Source: Alternaria dauci
Lineage: Eukaryota; Ascomycota; Dothideomycetes; Pleosporales; Pleosporaceae
Reading direction: 5' to 3'
DNA: 64,000 bases
NCBI RefSeq assembly: GCF_042100115.1
Contig: NC_091273.1
Coordinates: 4,526,001 to 4,590,000, forward strand
Shown here: positions 1-11,876 of the stretch, one piece after another
Layout: the number at the start of each line of letters is the position of its first letter
Position numbering within the stretch: position 1 is the stretch's first letter
Translations under genes and position numbers: made by a program
The notes under the pieces: generated by a model
What the model was told of the DNA's origin: nothing
Database searches by the model: none
The model's input: the letters and a program-made list of their open reading frames with translations, nothing else

Positions 1-248
1 ATGGAGCATAAGCCAAGACAGGGGTCCATTCAGGTACAATGCACGGCAGTTGCGATGTCGCGACGGTCCTCGGATGTAACAATCGCCCGTACCCCGCTCC
101 CGCTATGACTACGGCCTACGGCAGCTACAGCACAAGACATACGCAGAGACCAAAGAATCATGAAGAAAGTAGTATTGTGTATGACTTCTATTCCCTCAAA
201 ACCGTAATCCGTGTCACGGTTTCCAAGCATTGCCATCCACCATCACGT

Positions 249-1938
249 CTACTTGAACTCCTTCATAAACTCCTCATGGAACTTGACAATGCGCCCTGTC
301 CAGTCCGTTCCAGGTGCGAGGAAAGTTGTCCTGAAATGCAGTGTACCTTCCTTCTGTCCGAATCCCGTACCGGCAACGACACAAACACCGGTGGCGTCCA
401 GCATACGGAAGCAGTAGAACTCATCCGGCGCGCGACCTTCCTTCTTGGCTTGCTCAACAGCCTTTTCTGGGAGGTGGATGGTAGGAAAAAGGTACATGGA
501 GCCCTGTGCTGGGGTTAGCTGTGTTGTAAATAGCAGACAGTGAGATACGCACCTGCGGCTCATTGCACTCAACACCCTCCATCTGCTTGAATGCCTCGTA
601 CAAGGCATATGCGCGCTTCTTCAGTCCGTTGAAGATGCCGTCGTACTCCTCCTTGTACAGCTCGTAGCTTGGCTCACCCTCCTTTGGTGGGTTGACCATC
701 ATCTCCACGATACACTGACCCAGCACTGGTGGACAGAGCTGGATAGAGATGAACTTGTAGACCTCCTGCGCAACTTCCGGGTCGAAGCCGATGAGCTCAA
801 AGTAGCCACCTCGGTGACCGCACTCGCCCACCATGCCCTTGGACACTGAGTGCAGAGAAGCGAGCTCGAGGTGGTCGTACTGGCCTGGAGATTCCTTTTG
901 CAGGTCGCAAAGAGCCTTCTTGAAGGAGATGAACTCGCCGATGAAGACGTTGGTCTGGTAGACCTCATCTGCGATTACGACGAGACCCTTCTCGGCGGCA
1001 AACTTGAGCACGGCCTTGATGTCTTCGGCGGGCAGCGATGCTCCAGTGGGGTTGCCTGGGTTGATAACGCAGATGGCCTTGACATCGGTGCCCTCCTTGA
1101 CAGCCTGCTCGTACGCAGTCGCAATGGACTCGAGTGATGTGCCCCATGCTTGTTCTTCGTTCAGATAGTACGGTACGCAGCGGGCGTTGAGAACGGAAAG
1201 GGTCGCAGTGTAGAGCGGGTACTGGGGGATTGGAACCATGATGCCGGTCTCGGGCTTCGCGCAGATGGTGTGAAGGAGAGTGTTGACGCCTGATGAGGCG
1301 CCGTTGCTAAGGTAGATGTCCTCGAACTTGGCTGGGTAGCCATCGCGTCCTGTCTTGGGTCAGCTGGATTCACGTATGAATAATGTGTGGCACGCACGCT
1401 CGATGTACTCTGCAACGCTCTGCCTGATGCCTGGTGCACCCTGACTCTGACTGTATGCGCCAACGCTCTTGACCTCCTTTAGCAGCTTCCTCGCGCGCTC
1501 GAGCACGTCTGGCTTGTATCCGAGGCTCTTGAGCAAGACATCCTCGTGCTCCAACAGGCCGGGGTTCTCGAGTATACTTGCGACCTGCCTGAAGAATGTG
1601 ATGGGCTTCTGGTCTAGTTGCTGGGGGTTTCCAATGTTGGCCGCGATGACCGTGTCAAAGGGAAGGTCCTTGCCCTCGCCCTTTGCCAGCTTGGCGCGGT
1701 ACTCCTCCGACTTGACGGCGAGTTCACCACGGACGGCATACTTGGCTGCCTTGACGTGCGGGTTGATGTTGCCAATCTGCAACACCTTTTGCGGTGCCTT
1801 GGACATGATGCTTCGACTCTGTGCGAGGTGTGACGGCGGAGTGTGAGTTTGGATCGGTAAGCGTCCAGCGAGGAATGGTGATAGGGTTTGAGGGGTGGAA
1901 GAGGTGAATGGTCTATAGAGGACTAAAGTGGTGAGCAC
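249..1938 (-). CDS. ALT1: Alanine aminotransferase (PLP class I/II), with mitochondrial-type leader
   Basis: Reversible transfer of the amino group between alanine and 2-oxoglutarate, using PLP. Three exons on the minus strand (1938-1398, 1349-553, 503-249) join to 530 aa. Introns 1350-1397 and 504-552 have GT-AG ends and keep the frame. Landmarks are NPGNPTGAS, ADEVYQ, the PLP-lysine region SLHSVSKGMVGECGHRGG and NEPQ-GSMYLFP across intron 2. These are hallmarks of eukaryotic alanine aminotransferases. The first ATG (1938) gives a leader of about 44 residues rich in Ser/Thr/Arg/Leu and poor in acidic residues, which looks mitochondrial. A second in-frame ATG at 1806 (MSKAPQKV) would give the cytosolic-length protein. 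Dual targeting is inference. The family call is firm; the start used in vivo is not settled. Confidence 0.93.
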
Positions 1939-2707
1939 ACGTCCCGACTATAACCTTGGCTCAGGCGAAAAGTATATCTCTCAGCGCTACTCAATCCCGC
2001 GACGTACTCGAGACACGTAGAAGACGTGCGTCAATGGCTGGTCTATAGTTTTTCATGCTGCGTCGCGTGGTGCCCCACTACTTGTAGGGCAGAGCCAGTA
2101 CGAGGCTGCCCCTCCACAGCTCGGCGCGTTGCGGATGTGCCATTCTCTGACTCTACTCGTCGGGCGTACAAAAGAGCAGCGGGGATGCAAATACCTCTAG
2201 AACCCACGCTGCCACCGATTCGGCGACTTGCCATGGTATAAGGGCAAAGTGAACGGGCACATGCCTGAGCCGATGACGGCGACATGTTGATGGACCCTGA
2301 TAGAGGCTTATCGGCGGCTGTTTAAGGCGATGACCCCACGCTGGCGGGCGCTCGACCGACTGCCTGGGTTGGAGCTTGTTACGAGCGGTATAATGTAAGC
2401 GTGGGTACAGGAGTCGTGTGTCTGCGAGGACTTGAAAATCCGCGTGGGCTTGTGGCGAGATTAAAAGGAATATTGCTTTTGCGTCATCTCACCGCAGGTT
2501 CATGACTTTGTTCCTGAGCCGTAGCCCCCGGGGATATCGGAGCTAGCCCTGGAGACCCGTATTGCGAATACGGCAATGCGACGCGGGCAACTGAAACAGG
2601 ACAGGCGCAGACAAGTCATGGTATGCTTTTCATTCAGCGGTCTTTGCGCTGTTGTCTAAGTCTACAATGCCTCAAGATCATTACACATGCACTCGTCATG
2701 GCTGGCT
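1939..2707. other. Intergenic: ALT1 upstream region and rpn7 3' side
   Basis: No supported gene. The ORFs here are short and lack family motifs. The right part should hold the rpn7 3' UTR and the left part the ALT1 promoter, since both genes are on the minus strand. No repeat or RNA gene seen. Confidence 0.6.
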
Positions 2708-4269
2708 CTAGCCACGCTCGCTGCCCCTCAGCCTGACAGCCTGGCCATACTTCTGTAGCTTGGTGATGAGCTGGTCGCCCTGCTTGACCACATCGGCGTA
2801 CTGCTTGTTCTTGTCGTCGGGTCGGTTGGTCTCGATGATGCCCTTGACACGGTCGATGGTGCAGGGTATACGGTCGGCAGCGATGAAGCGGGCGAGGTCC
2901 CTGTTGGGTATTAGTACATGATACTAGGCTGCAGGCGTAGCAAGCCACTTACTTGTCGAGGAAGTCAACGGTGACACCAAAGTCCTTAGCCATGCTCTCG
3001 AGGCCGACAACCCGGTACGACTGGAGAAGCTGCTGGTATCCCCGCAGGCGCATCTCGCGCACGTACCAGCCACGGTGCTCGTACATGTAGCGGTCCTGGC
3101 TGAGGAAGTTGGTCTCTACTTCACCAAGAGCGCCGAAGAAGGTCTTGTAGTCGCCCTCGTACAGGCTCGTGACGAGCTTCGACAGCGGTGTGAAGTCAAC
3201 GGGTACTTCCTTCTCCTGTTGTCCGCCGAGCGTGGTGAGGTTGACGAGGGTGGGCACTGGTGTCGCTGTCGAGCCTGACGCATCGGCCATCTCTTCGTCA
3301 CCAGCTGCTGGTCCTGCCGATGCCTGGCCAGTGATTGCCGAGAGCTTCTCTTCTGAAGTTCCAACAATGGCCTTGATCTCAGGCGCATCTACGACCTTGG
3401 ACTTGAAGTCGACGCGCTTGAGCGATACGGAGCCGGCGAGGATAGCGTAGACGACAAGACTTGAGTAGCTGCACAACTCGTAACTGGTGAATGTCGACAA
3501 GCTGTCGAGGAGCAGCGGGGCGGCCTGTGAGTGTGATCGCACGGTGAGGTAGTGGAGACCAGTGTATGCCTTCAAGCGGTTGCGGCGATCCCAGTCACCA
3601 CCGCTCTCGACCAATGCGCTTGCCCGGTCGATCGACTTCTTGGCCAGTATCCTGTCGCCGAAGAAGAGCGCAACACGTATTATGGCAAGCACGAGGTCGA
3701 TCTTGGTGCCTAGGATGCCCGTCTTCTCGAAGATGGCCTCGTAGCTGGCAATGGCTTTGTCCTGGGCCTTGGTTAGTCCCCACTCATGTGACCCTGTATA
3801 CTGCTCGGCATACCTTGTCGCCTATGCGGTTGTAGAGCTCTGCGCGCTTTCCCCGCGCAGCTTGTACTTCGGTCTCGCCGGCCTTCTCTTCGGCCTCTTC
3901 CTCCTCCTTCTGTATCGCCTCGAGCTCCTTCTCGCTCTCAGCCTTGAGGCTCTCGTACAGCTTCTCGTCCCACGACAGCGGGACTTCCAGGGTGGGATTC
4001 CGTGTGGCAAGCATCGTCGCTAAGCTGGCAGACGGTCTCCGGTTCTTGGTTGGCTGGTCTGAACTGCCCTCGCCCTGTGCATTCAGGACACCCTCTACCG
4101 GGTGGGCCAAGTACCGGTAGAGCGGCGCCATCTTGTTTTCGGTGATGGCATCTTGGACCGACTTGAGGGCGGATTGCTTGGCTTGTTTGGAGGCGGCGGG
4201 ATTGGTGAGCTGGAAGATGTGCTGCGACAGCTGGAGGTCGGGATACTTTGCGAATTGCGGGTCACCCAT
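2708..4269 (-). CDS. rpn7: 26S proteasome regulatory particle lid subunit Rpn7 (PSMD6)
   Basis: A PCI-domain subunit of the 19S lid, needed for lid assembly and degradation of ubiquitinated proteins. Exons 4269-3814, 3761-2953 and 2900-2708 give 485 aa. Introns 3762-3813 and 2901-2952 are GT-AG and preserve frame. The start is the ATG of MGDPQFAKYPDL. A coiled, Glu-rich segment (around residues 105-145) precedes the TPR-like helices. The PCI-type C-terminal part includes SYELCSYSSLVVYAI, LYEGDYKTFF and LARFIAADRIPCTIDRVKG. It is longer than yeast Rpn7 (429 aa), partly through an Ala/Ser/Thr-rich linker around residues 265-300 (GPAAGDEEMADASG). It is head to head with the cap methyltransferase gene, 363 bp apart, so the two may share a promoter. 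Family call secure. Confidence 0.94.
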
Positions 4270-4632
4270 CTTGGAGGTTCCGTTGAGATGTGAGGGGGCG
4301 TTCGGTGGTGGGTAAAGGTGGGCGGGGCGTGTCGTGTGCAATGTTGATATGATGGTGGTGATGGAGGCTCTGTCCGCCGCTCGACTTCCGACGTAAAGCT
4401 CGCGCACGGCCCTCTACGGTCGACCAGCGGGAACTAGAAGCACGAAAGCTACCTAGAATCGCTGTTTCCGCCTTCTCACTCTCTTTCCGCATCTTACGAG
4501 GATTACGAGTTCGATTGTGATACCAAATTTATCCCTGCACACCCGTCAAATCACTGCAAAGACTGCCATCTTGCATCGAACGCGTCTCACTTCGAAGCTG
4601 GCCTTCAGACGCGTACTACTATAGTTTCCAGC
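4270..4632. promoter_or_regulatory. Divergent promoter between rpn7 (-) and cap methyltransferase (+)
   Basis: A 363-bp spacer between two divergent ATGs must contain both start regions. It includes a GC-rich block near 4310-4330 (on +, GGTGGGTAAAGGTGGGCGGG). I did not find an exact yeast proteasome (PACE) element. Promoter function is inferred from gene layout only. Confidence 0.6.
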
Positions 4633-6015
4633 ATGGCGAGCAACGACCAGGGCAGGAAACGCGCTCGCTCACCCTCGAGGTCGCCATCACGCTCACCACC
4701 CCGCCAGCGAAAGCGCCCCGGAGCGGGTGCCCGAGTTTCAGCCGCCGACCGCGAAGCTGCTCGAAAGCGTGCGCAAGCCAGAGAAGAAGAAGCCGCTAGG
4801 AGGGCTCAGCAGGAGGCTGCACAGAGAGGCGTTCACGATGTCGTCAAACAACACTACAACTCGGTCCCAGAGCGAGGCCGTGAATGGCGCAACACGGACA
4901 GCAAGATCAAGGGACTGCGCAGCTTCAACAACTGGGTCAAGTCGTCCATCATCCAGAAGTTCATTGGCGACGAGCGGAATCTCAAGATCCTCGATGTTGG
5001 ATGTGGAAAGGGTGGTGACCTGGGCAAGTGGGAGAAGTCGAGGAAGGTGGAGCTGTACGTTGGATGCGATCCTGCAGACGTTTCGATCAAGCAGGCCAAA
5101 GACAGATTCGCCCAGATGCAGAAGAAGAACCGGCGACTGTTTCATGGCGAGTTCTATGCCAAAGACTGCTTCGGCGAGTGGCTAGGCGACATACCCATCA
5201 TCAAGGAAGTCGGCATCGACCCTGGAGCGGGCCAGGGTAACGCCATGAGCCAGCGCTGGGGCGGTGGTGGCTGGGACATGGTCACAATGATGTTCTGCAT
5301 GCACTACGCTTTCGAGAGCGAAGCCAAGGCAAGAGGCATGCTGCGAAATGTCGCAGGTGCACTGAAGAAGGGAGGTCGGTTCATTGGCTGCATCCCCAAC
5401 TCGGACGTGCTGTCGCAAAAGGTCATCGAGCACCACAAGGCCAAGGGCACAGCGCCACCTGATGTAGATGGTGCCGACGACGACGATGACCGTCCCGCCT
5501 TTGCAAGCGACGATGACGATGACTGGGATCCTGAGAAGAGTCTCGACAGCCCCAAGCCCGCAGACACGGAGCACGCAAACGACGACAAGTCTGGAGAGGC
5601 GAAGAACAAGCAGAAGGAGAAGGAAGAACAAGAAGACGGCGAGGTGGAAGACGAGGGCTTCCACTTTGGCAACAGCATCTACAGCGTCAAGTTCCCCGGC
5701 AAGACTCCTCCTGATGGCGTGTTCCGTCCTCCATATGGCTGGAAGTACTCGTACTGGCTCACTGAAGCTGTGGAGGCGCCCGAATATGTAGTTCCCTGGG
5801 AAGCTTTCCGAGCGCTGGCAGAAGACTTCAACCTTGAGCTTCAGTACCGCAAGCCCTTCAGAGAGGTGTGGGAGGAGCAAAAGGACGACCCTATCCTGGG
5901 TCCGCTAAGTGAAGTCATGAAGGTCAGGGATCGCAACACTGGTCGGTTGTTGACTTCGGACGAGGAGTTGGAGGCAGCAGACTTTTACCATGCATTTTGC
6001 TTCTACAAGGTCTAA
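4633..6015 (+). CDS. ABD1: mRNA cap guanine-N7 methyltransferase (Abd1/RNMT family)
   Basis: Methylates N7 of the GpppN cap of nuclear pre-mRNA using S-adenosylmethionine. Single exon, 460 aa, starting at an ATG in the divergent spacer. Residues 1-70 are Arg/Ser-rich and then Arg/Ala/Glu-rich (a basic, probably disordered leader). The catalytic domain begins near residue 75 with VKQHYN, then FNNWVKS (about 98-104), and the SAM-binding motif ILDVGCGKGGDL (about 119-130). Further family motifs are VGCDPADVSI and the WDMVTMMFCMHYAFE region (about 215-230). An acidic, Lys-rich insertion (about 275-345) interrupts the domain before HFGNSIYSVKF. The C-terminal DFYHAFCFYKV matches the usual end of the family. 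Length is near yeast Abd1 (436 aa). Secure call. Confidence 0.95.
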   Translation: MASNDQGRKRARSPSRSPSRSPPRQRKRPGAGARVSAADREAARKRAQAREEEAARRAQQEAAQRGVHDVVKQHYNSVPERGREWRNTDSKIKGLRSFNNWVKSSIIQKFIGDERNLKILDVGCGKGGDLGKWEKSRKVELYVGCDPADVSIKQAKDRFAQMQKKNRRLFHGEFYAKDCFGEWLGDIPIIKEVGIDPGAGQGNAMSQRWGGGGWDMVTMMFCMHYAFESEAKARGMLRNVAGALKKGGRFIGCIPNSDVLSQKVIEHHKAKGTAPPDVDGADDDDDRPAFASDDDDDWDPEKSLDSPKPADTEHANDDKSGEAKNKQKEKEEQEDGEVEDEGFHFGNSIYSVKFPGKTPPDGVFRPPYGWKYSYWLTEAVEAPEYVVPWEAFRALAEDFNLELQYRKPFREVWEEQKDDPILGPLSEVMKVRDRNTGRLLTSDEELEAADFYHAFCFYKV

Positions 6016-6584
6016 CGGGTAGCATCATGGGCGTTTAGGATCTGGCAGGTATGCCTAGGGTGTCAATGTGGAAGAGTTGTTCTCAGCATGTACAATATTT
6101 TCTACCTGCTAATCAGTCGTGACAAGTCGCGATCACAATCGAACATGTGCCACTGCCTTTTCCCTATAATATCTCAAGCCATAGTGCATTGTGAGAACCA
6201 CAGCTGCACGCCAAGTGTCAGCGATGATTTCTATTCACATGTTAGCAGAGACATGTGCAAGCGGAAGAAATAACCAGGCGAAGTCACGTTGCTCGTGACG
6301 CAGATGGATCGAGTTGCCGAGGTCGGTCGCTCCTTCCCCGGCAAACGCGATCGAGCATCAAAGCCCGATACCTCCCTGCGCTTCCGCACTGTACCGTCTC
6401 CGCATTCTCACACATACACCCCATACGTTCCTTCTTCACCTCAAACTACCCCTAAACCTTGTCTCCAGACCAAGCGCATCTTTCTTGCACAGAAACCGCA
6501 GCAGGAAACGACGACTTGAAGCTGGACTTCTCTCCCTCGCGATATATCCTCAGCTTGTTCGTTGGAAGCAGCGAAGCCGATAAC
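6016..6584. other. Intergenic: 3' end of ABD1 and upstream region of PEX11
   Basis: No supported coding region. From about 6370 to 6500 the + strand is pyrimidine-rich (runs such as CTTCTTCACCTC), as is common just upstream of fungal start codons. This is taken as the PEX11 leader/core promoter. Confidence 0.5.
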
Positions 6585-7435
6585 ATGGTTGCGGATGCGC
6601 TTGTCTACCACCCGACGGTGTCGCATTACCTCAAGTTCGTTGCGACGACTGGTACGCTACTTTTCCTTTCTTCATATCCTGACATGTGCTGACAACAACA
6701 ACTCGCAGTCGGACGCGACAAAGTCCTCCGTACCCTCCAGTACTTTTCCCGCTTCCTGGCATGGTACTTGTACCGCACCAATAAGCCCGCCTCGGCCATT
6801 GCACCGTATGACACGACCAAGAAGACGTTTGGCCAAGCGCGCAAGCTGATGCGCGTGGGCAAGTTTGTCGAGCACTTCCGCGCTGCGGCTGTGGCGAGTG
6901 ATGCAAAGACCATGGACCCCGTGCTGAGGTTTACGGCCGTAGGAAGGCAGCTCGGATATGCATTTTACATGCTGTGCGATAATGCTTGCGTGGTACGTTA
7001 TGCTGTCATACATGTGTATATATATACGCGACGTCACTATGAGATTCAGAGAAAGCTAACAGACCCTCTCCCCCACAGCTCGACGCAACATCTATCCGCA
7101 AATCCTCCTACGCCCCACGTCTCCTCCGCGAAGGCTACCGTGCCTGGTTCGCTGGAATCTCCTTCTCCATCGCTTCTGGCGTGTACTCGTACTACAACCT
7201 GTTCCAGCACTCCAAGACGATTACTTCTTCGTCGGACCCGGAGAAGGTCGTGGAGACCAAGAAGCTACAGAAGGAGCTCAACGCTGTCAAGGTGCAGTTG
7301 ATTAGTGATCTCTGCGATATTACGATTCCGAGCTCGGCGTTGGGCTGGGTTGATCTGGATGATGGCATTGTGGGATTGGCGGGTACGACGAGTTCGTTGC
7401 TGGGAATGTGGAGTCAGTGGAAGAAGACTGCTTAG
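6585..7435 (+). CDS. PEX11: Peroxisomal membrane protein Pex11 (peroxisome proliferation)
   Basis: Pex11 bends and elongates the peroxisomal membrane before fission. Three exons (6585-6651, 6709-6992, 7079-7435) give 235 aa, the normal length for the family. Introns 6652-6708 and 6993-7078 are GT-AG and keep the frame. The N-terminus MVADALVYHPTVSHYLKFV followed by VGRDKVLRTLQYFSRFLAWY is the conserved Pex11 amphipathic region. ARKLMRVGKFVEHFRAA is the second family signature. The C-terminal third has a hydrophobic stretch (AWFAGISFSIASGVYSYY) and ends with DDGIVGLAGTTSSLLGMW, a membrane-active segment. The start is the first ATG after the pyrimidine-rich leader. I see no other peroxin in the window. 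Secure call. Confidence 0.94.
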
Positions 7436-10400
7436 ATGGAGTTGTGAGAGGCGAGTGGTGTTTGGTTGTAGATTTGGAGGAATTCGAAGTATGGGATACA
7501 TGGGATACAGACGATTATTCTTGTCACTCGATTTATCTTTGCTCAATACTCCAATTATCTGTGCATTGCTATTATTCGAGACGTGAGCAATTCTCTACCT
7601 ATGCCTCCTTTCCTCTCTTCGCCGTCTGTTGCTTGCATATCGATGGTTTGAACTCTTTTCCCTAGCATTGGTGAGCTCCAGATCCACTTCGCCCATTCCT
7701 CTTCCAATGAGAGACGCTGAAATGCCCCATTAAATTTATCACAGAAATTGAACGAGCTTCGTGGCGACTGGAATCTAGACAGCATGTATAGTGCTAGCAG
7801 CATGTGCATCGTGGACTCCTGCGACAGTATAGGTTCGGCGTATAAAACGTTTGGATTAAGTCGAGCTTCATCATCCTTGTCATGTCTGTCTCGAGACCGC
7901 AACAGTGGAGGCCCTGTATTCCCAAGCAGTGCTGGTATCTTTGGCAGAACTGGCGGCCATGGCAGACCTCCTCTATGGCAAACCTACTCGCTATGGTAGG
8001 CACGATAGCGATATCGTGAAAGCTTGCTGCAATCGACATCTGAGCACAAACTACCGCATTGGGGAAAAGATGTATCAGAGTGAAGGGAGCGGGTAGTACA
8101 AGAGCAGGAGTGAAATGGCGATCCATGCTCTTTCTGAACGACCTGCCTGAGTGTCAAAGAGTTTCCTAGGGGATGACATGGAACTACAAGAAATGGCGGA
8201 GAAGATGCTGAAGGCGCATATTCGTTTGCGCCTATATCGATACTTCGACTATTATATCAAAGCCTCCGGTGTGACTCTGGCGATGTGATAGACGTCCAAC
8301 GTACATTCTATGTGGAAGTGGTACGATGTTCAGTGCTCGGACGTCTGGTCTCGTCTCATAATGATACAGTTATATTTGCTTTGAGTTAAGCTCCAGATAG
8401 ATTACATCATGGTGAAATTGATCTGCCGGCGTCTCGTTGAGTCGCAAGGCGGTGTCCGGCTCAGCATCCGGAATTGTGCATCTGTTCACCTTGCGGCCAT
8501 GTGTAAGCTGCCTGTATCGAAGCAGACTGGTTTGCGCATAGCAGACAGGGTGAGAACAGGACTAGGCATGACGTTGTGGCCAAGGCCACTGGACATGGAG
8601 TTTCTGTCAGCAAAACGGGCTGTATCGCTGCTTTGAGGCTGCGAACAATCAAGACGTCGTGTTTGTAATATCTCTCGGATACTTGGCGGCTGTGCCAGAA
8701 GGGATGAGGTGAGAAACGTCTTCTACGGCACGGCCTGGTGACGCAGGAACCGACGTACTGCCGTAATAGCTCCGACGTTGCTTTTGAGATCTTGGGGTAA
8801 CAGATAAGATCGTCAACTGTGACGGTGATAAGCCCGAGTGCGAAAAAGGCCAAGGTCACAATCGCGGCTCGGACCTTGGCTTCATTTACTCGTATCCTTT
8901 TTTGAAGCAGCCGTGTTTGGCATCTTACTACCGGAGCGGCCATCGTTCGATTAATTGAGCGCATTGGCAGCGGCCACGAGTCGCGTGTTTTGCCAGTTTC
9001 GTCGTCACTCACGCGAGGTGAACTTGCTTTTAGGTTGCACAGTGGATATCCAGGAGGGGTTCAGGAACGTTGTCGGAGAACTGCCTGTTCACGGTAGCGC
9101 TTCGGCGGCCCGAGTCGTAGTGGAGACCATCTGGTAAAGGGTTACTCATCATGATGCAGGATCAACACCGAAACCGTTGAAAAGAACTGTAGGGTATAGT
9201 ATGCTGTAGATGTGTGTAGAATCATTTCCATGGAAAAGCGACGTGTTCGAGCCTGACTGCGCCTGGCGATGTCGGTTCGTCGTTGAACTTATCAATGGCA
9301 CCTTTAAAGTCGGCAACCAGCGGAAACGGGAACTTCCCGAAGAGCCATATTAGGTTTCTAACCGTTGAGGATAGCCACCAAATTGTTTTGGGTACCAGGG
9401 TCTGGGTCAGTGTGGATCAAACGGTCAACTAAGGACTGGGGCGCTTGACTGCATTCGCAATCCAGTTTACAGATCTTCCCTCCGACCAAGGTGAGCCAGC
9501 CGTCGCACAACGCTCGATTCGGGTTCCTGATGCGCTCCAAACGTAATCGAGTCGTGTGGTTACGAAGCTAAACCCTCCGTGGTGTACGAGAAGTGACCAA
9601 GGCGTGCGCATTCGAGTTGGTTCTCACAAGTGGTAAAGTTTGTAGATGTAGAAGGTTCTCCGTCCTTCTCCTACAAGACTCCCATTCCAAAAACAATCCC
9701 GGCAGTGTAAGCATGCGCAATAGCCAGAGTGATCCTGCGTTTGGGGTATGGCCTCGAGCGATGGCGCGCATGATTCCACGCTTACTGTGTGACCCTGCTG
9801 TGATTGGAGCGCGATTCTTTTTTCCTCAGCTCTACTACGATAAGAAAGCAATTATGCCGAGGTGGAAACTGTATCGCGCAGGACGGCTGAGAAAGAGCAA
9901 TATAGCTCTAGGTAGAGTTCAGATATTGTATCGCGCCTTGGGTAACTGGAACCGAAGGGCGTGTTGCGACGCGACGACATTGGGCAACTGCCCTGTTGAT
10001 CTCGGATGCTTTTTGCAGACCCTTGGCAGCCATTCGCAACCCATGCATTCTTGTCAACGCTCGTCTCATCGCTCGCCATCTGACCTCATCATGGAGACTA
10101 GGGGAACTGCCGGGTTATGTGAGCAGCGTTGCGTCGCTACGAGCAAGCGCATATGAGGCGAGAATGCGACACAATGTCTGGCAGTCGCTGCGGCGTCGAC
10201 CCTTCTTAATCTCTGACCCATCCTGCAGCCAGCACGTACTTACTAAGACACTCTTATAAATATACGTACACCGTTCTGAGCAGTCGTAAGATTCTTGGAA
10301 GCATGGGTCGCTGGAAGAGGCCCAGTGGCCTCCACCAAATTCAGTGGGGCTGCGCTTCAAGCTGGCTTTGCCGATATGTTCCCGAGGCGTAGTCCTCAAT

Positions 10401-11876
10401 GGTTTGCAGCCCCGAGGGCCCCAGGCTGGAATAACCATGCCAGATAGGAGGTCAAAAAGAAAAGGGATGGAACAGGATGCCACCTTGACCATCACCGCGC
10501 CGCTACAGGACCGTCGTCGCGTCATACCCGGCGAAGCCCCGTCGAACCCGCGCGCGTTCGACTAGAGGCCCCCAATAACCTTTGCGAAAACTGTAGTTCG
10601 CGTCTAGCTCAATCGAGATTGCCATTGGTTGAAGGCTTGCAATTGCCATGCGAATTGCTCGTTAGCCATGCGGCGCGGCCGAGATCACCATCGCCGCTGT
10701 GGTTATCATGGCCATGAGACATTGCAAGCAAGGGTGCTAGTTATAGTTGCTCGCTTGGAGACGCGGGCCCCAGGCAGGAGTGAAACCGAGTCATCTGCCC
10801 TCGCGGACCGTAAGGATCCAACGACCATTCGTTCCATATCGTGCTCCTTCGCATTCCTATGAACGACGCCACCAACGGGAGCTTCCTTCTTCAATGATTT
10901 GATCTTCAAAGGGACCCCTTGCATGAGACATACTCAAGTCCCCTGTATACATCACCAGCTTTATTGGCTGTCCAGCATCCAACCGGCTTTCTTTCCTTCA
11001 TAAACAGGTTGCATCGTGGCGCACCTATCGCAGACTAGAGCAAGGCTAGAAGAAGAAGAATCAAGAAATGGTGCGCACACCGAGCACCTAAAGCAAAACC
11101 TAAGCAACAGAGTTCTAGTCTATCTTGTTTCAGCTATCCGCGATGCAAGGCTGTTTTGCGGGGTACCAATCAAACTCGAATGTCGGCAGAGTGCCCGTTG
11201 CCACCACACCATGTTCATCTTGTCGACCTGTTCCTCAATCTGTTCAGCTGGAATGTAGGGACCGGCGATCGCACAGCCTTCATGACTTGCTGTCACCCCG
11301 TCGTGTGGATCCCCGCGGCCCCCGCATTGTGGTTCGGAGTCGAGTGTGTACATGATAGGTTACTCTCTTAGTTCAGCACTGTCGATTCGAAAAAGAGGCG
11401 CTGTTAGAGACGCAAGTACCAATGTATCATAAGGACCGAGGGGGAGTAGCTCTTACGCAGCAACCATCACACCTATCACAGCAGGGATTCGAACATGAAC
11501 AGGCTTACCTGCCGCTAGTTGCACGACCCCAATTTTGATCCTCCATGCGGGACAGCAGGGGTTGCACCATGTGTCGTAGCCTCGTAGGGAGGGCAACGCA
11601 CGCATGTCATGACTTGAACGTTCGGCACGAGAGACCCACCGTTCAACGTATTAGACCGCTACACCTCCTCGTTCGATGCAACCTCGTTTCCGACCACGAT
11701 TCGGGTCAGCTGTGACATTGTCTCTTGCAGGTCCAACCTCATTCTTTCCATATTGGCGGGACCATGTAATGGATTTTTATCGCACCTAGCTACACTACCT
11801 TCATCGACCTGGATTCGCTGACCGACACAACTTCGGTTCCGCCTTCCCACAGTATCTTTCGCTCGAGTGCGCAACC
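7436..11876. other. Gene-poor 4.4-kb interval without supported genes
   Basis: Only short overlapping ORFs with no recognisable domain. The longest (9593-10156, +, 187 codons; 8461-9012, -, 183 codons) have no family motif. The latter opens with a GTG in a GTGAGT context and contains one hydrophobic run (AIVTLAFFALGLITVTV near 8820-8870). Composition by eye is near that of neighbouring DNA, not strongly AT-rich, so I see no clear RIP-altered repeat. No inverted repeats or transposase motifs noticed. It may hold long UTRs, noncoding RNA or decayed genes; I cannot tell. Confidence 0.5.

Noticed and set aside
5182..5880. 232-codon minus-strand ORF with hydrophobic runs
   Set aside because: Antisense to the cap methyltransferase catalytic domain; no family features.
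8461..9012. 183-codon minus ORF with one hydrophobic helix
   Set aside because: It opens with GTG in a splice-donor-like context, and there is no homology or clean exon structure. Kept only as a comment.
9593..10156. 187-codon + ORF
   Set aside because: Random-looking composition, no motif, and no promoter or leader signal recognised.
11470..11530. tRNA-like T-loop (GGATTCGAAC)
   Set aside because: The 5-bp stem around the loop does not pair in either orientation, and no D-arm or anticodon arm could be drawn.
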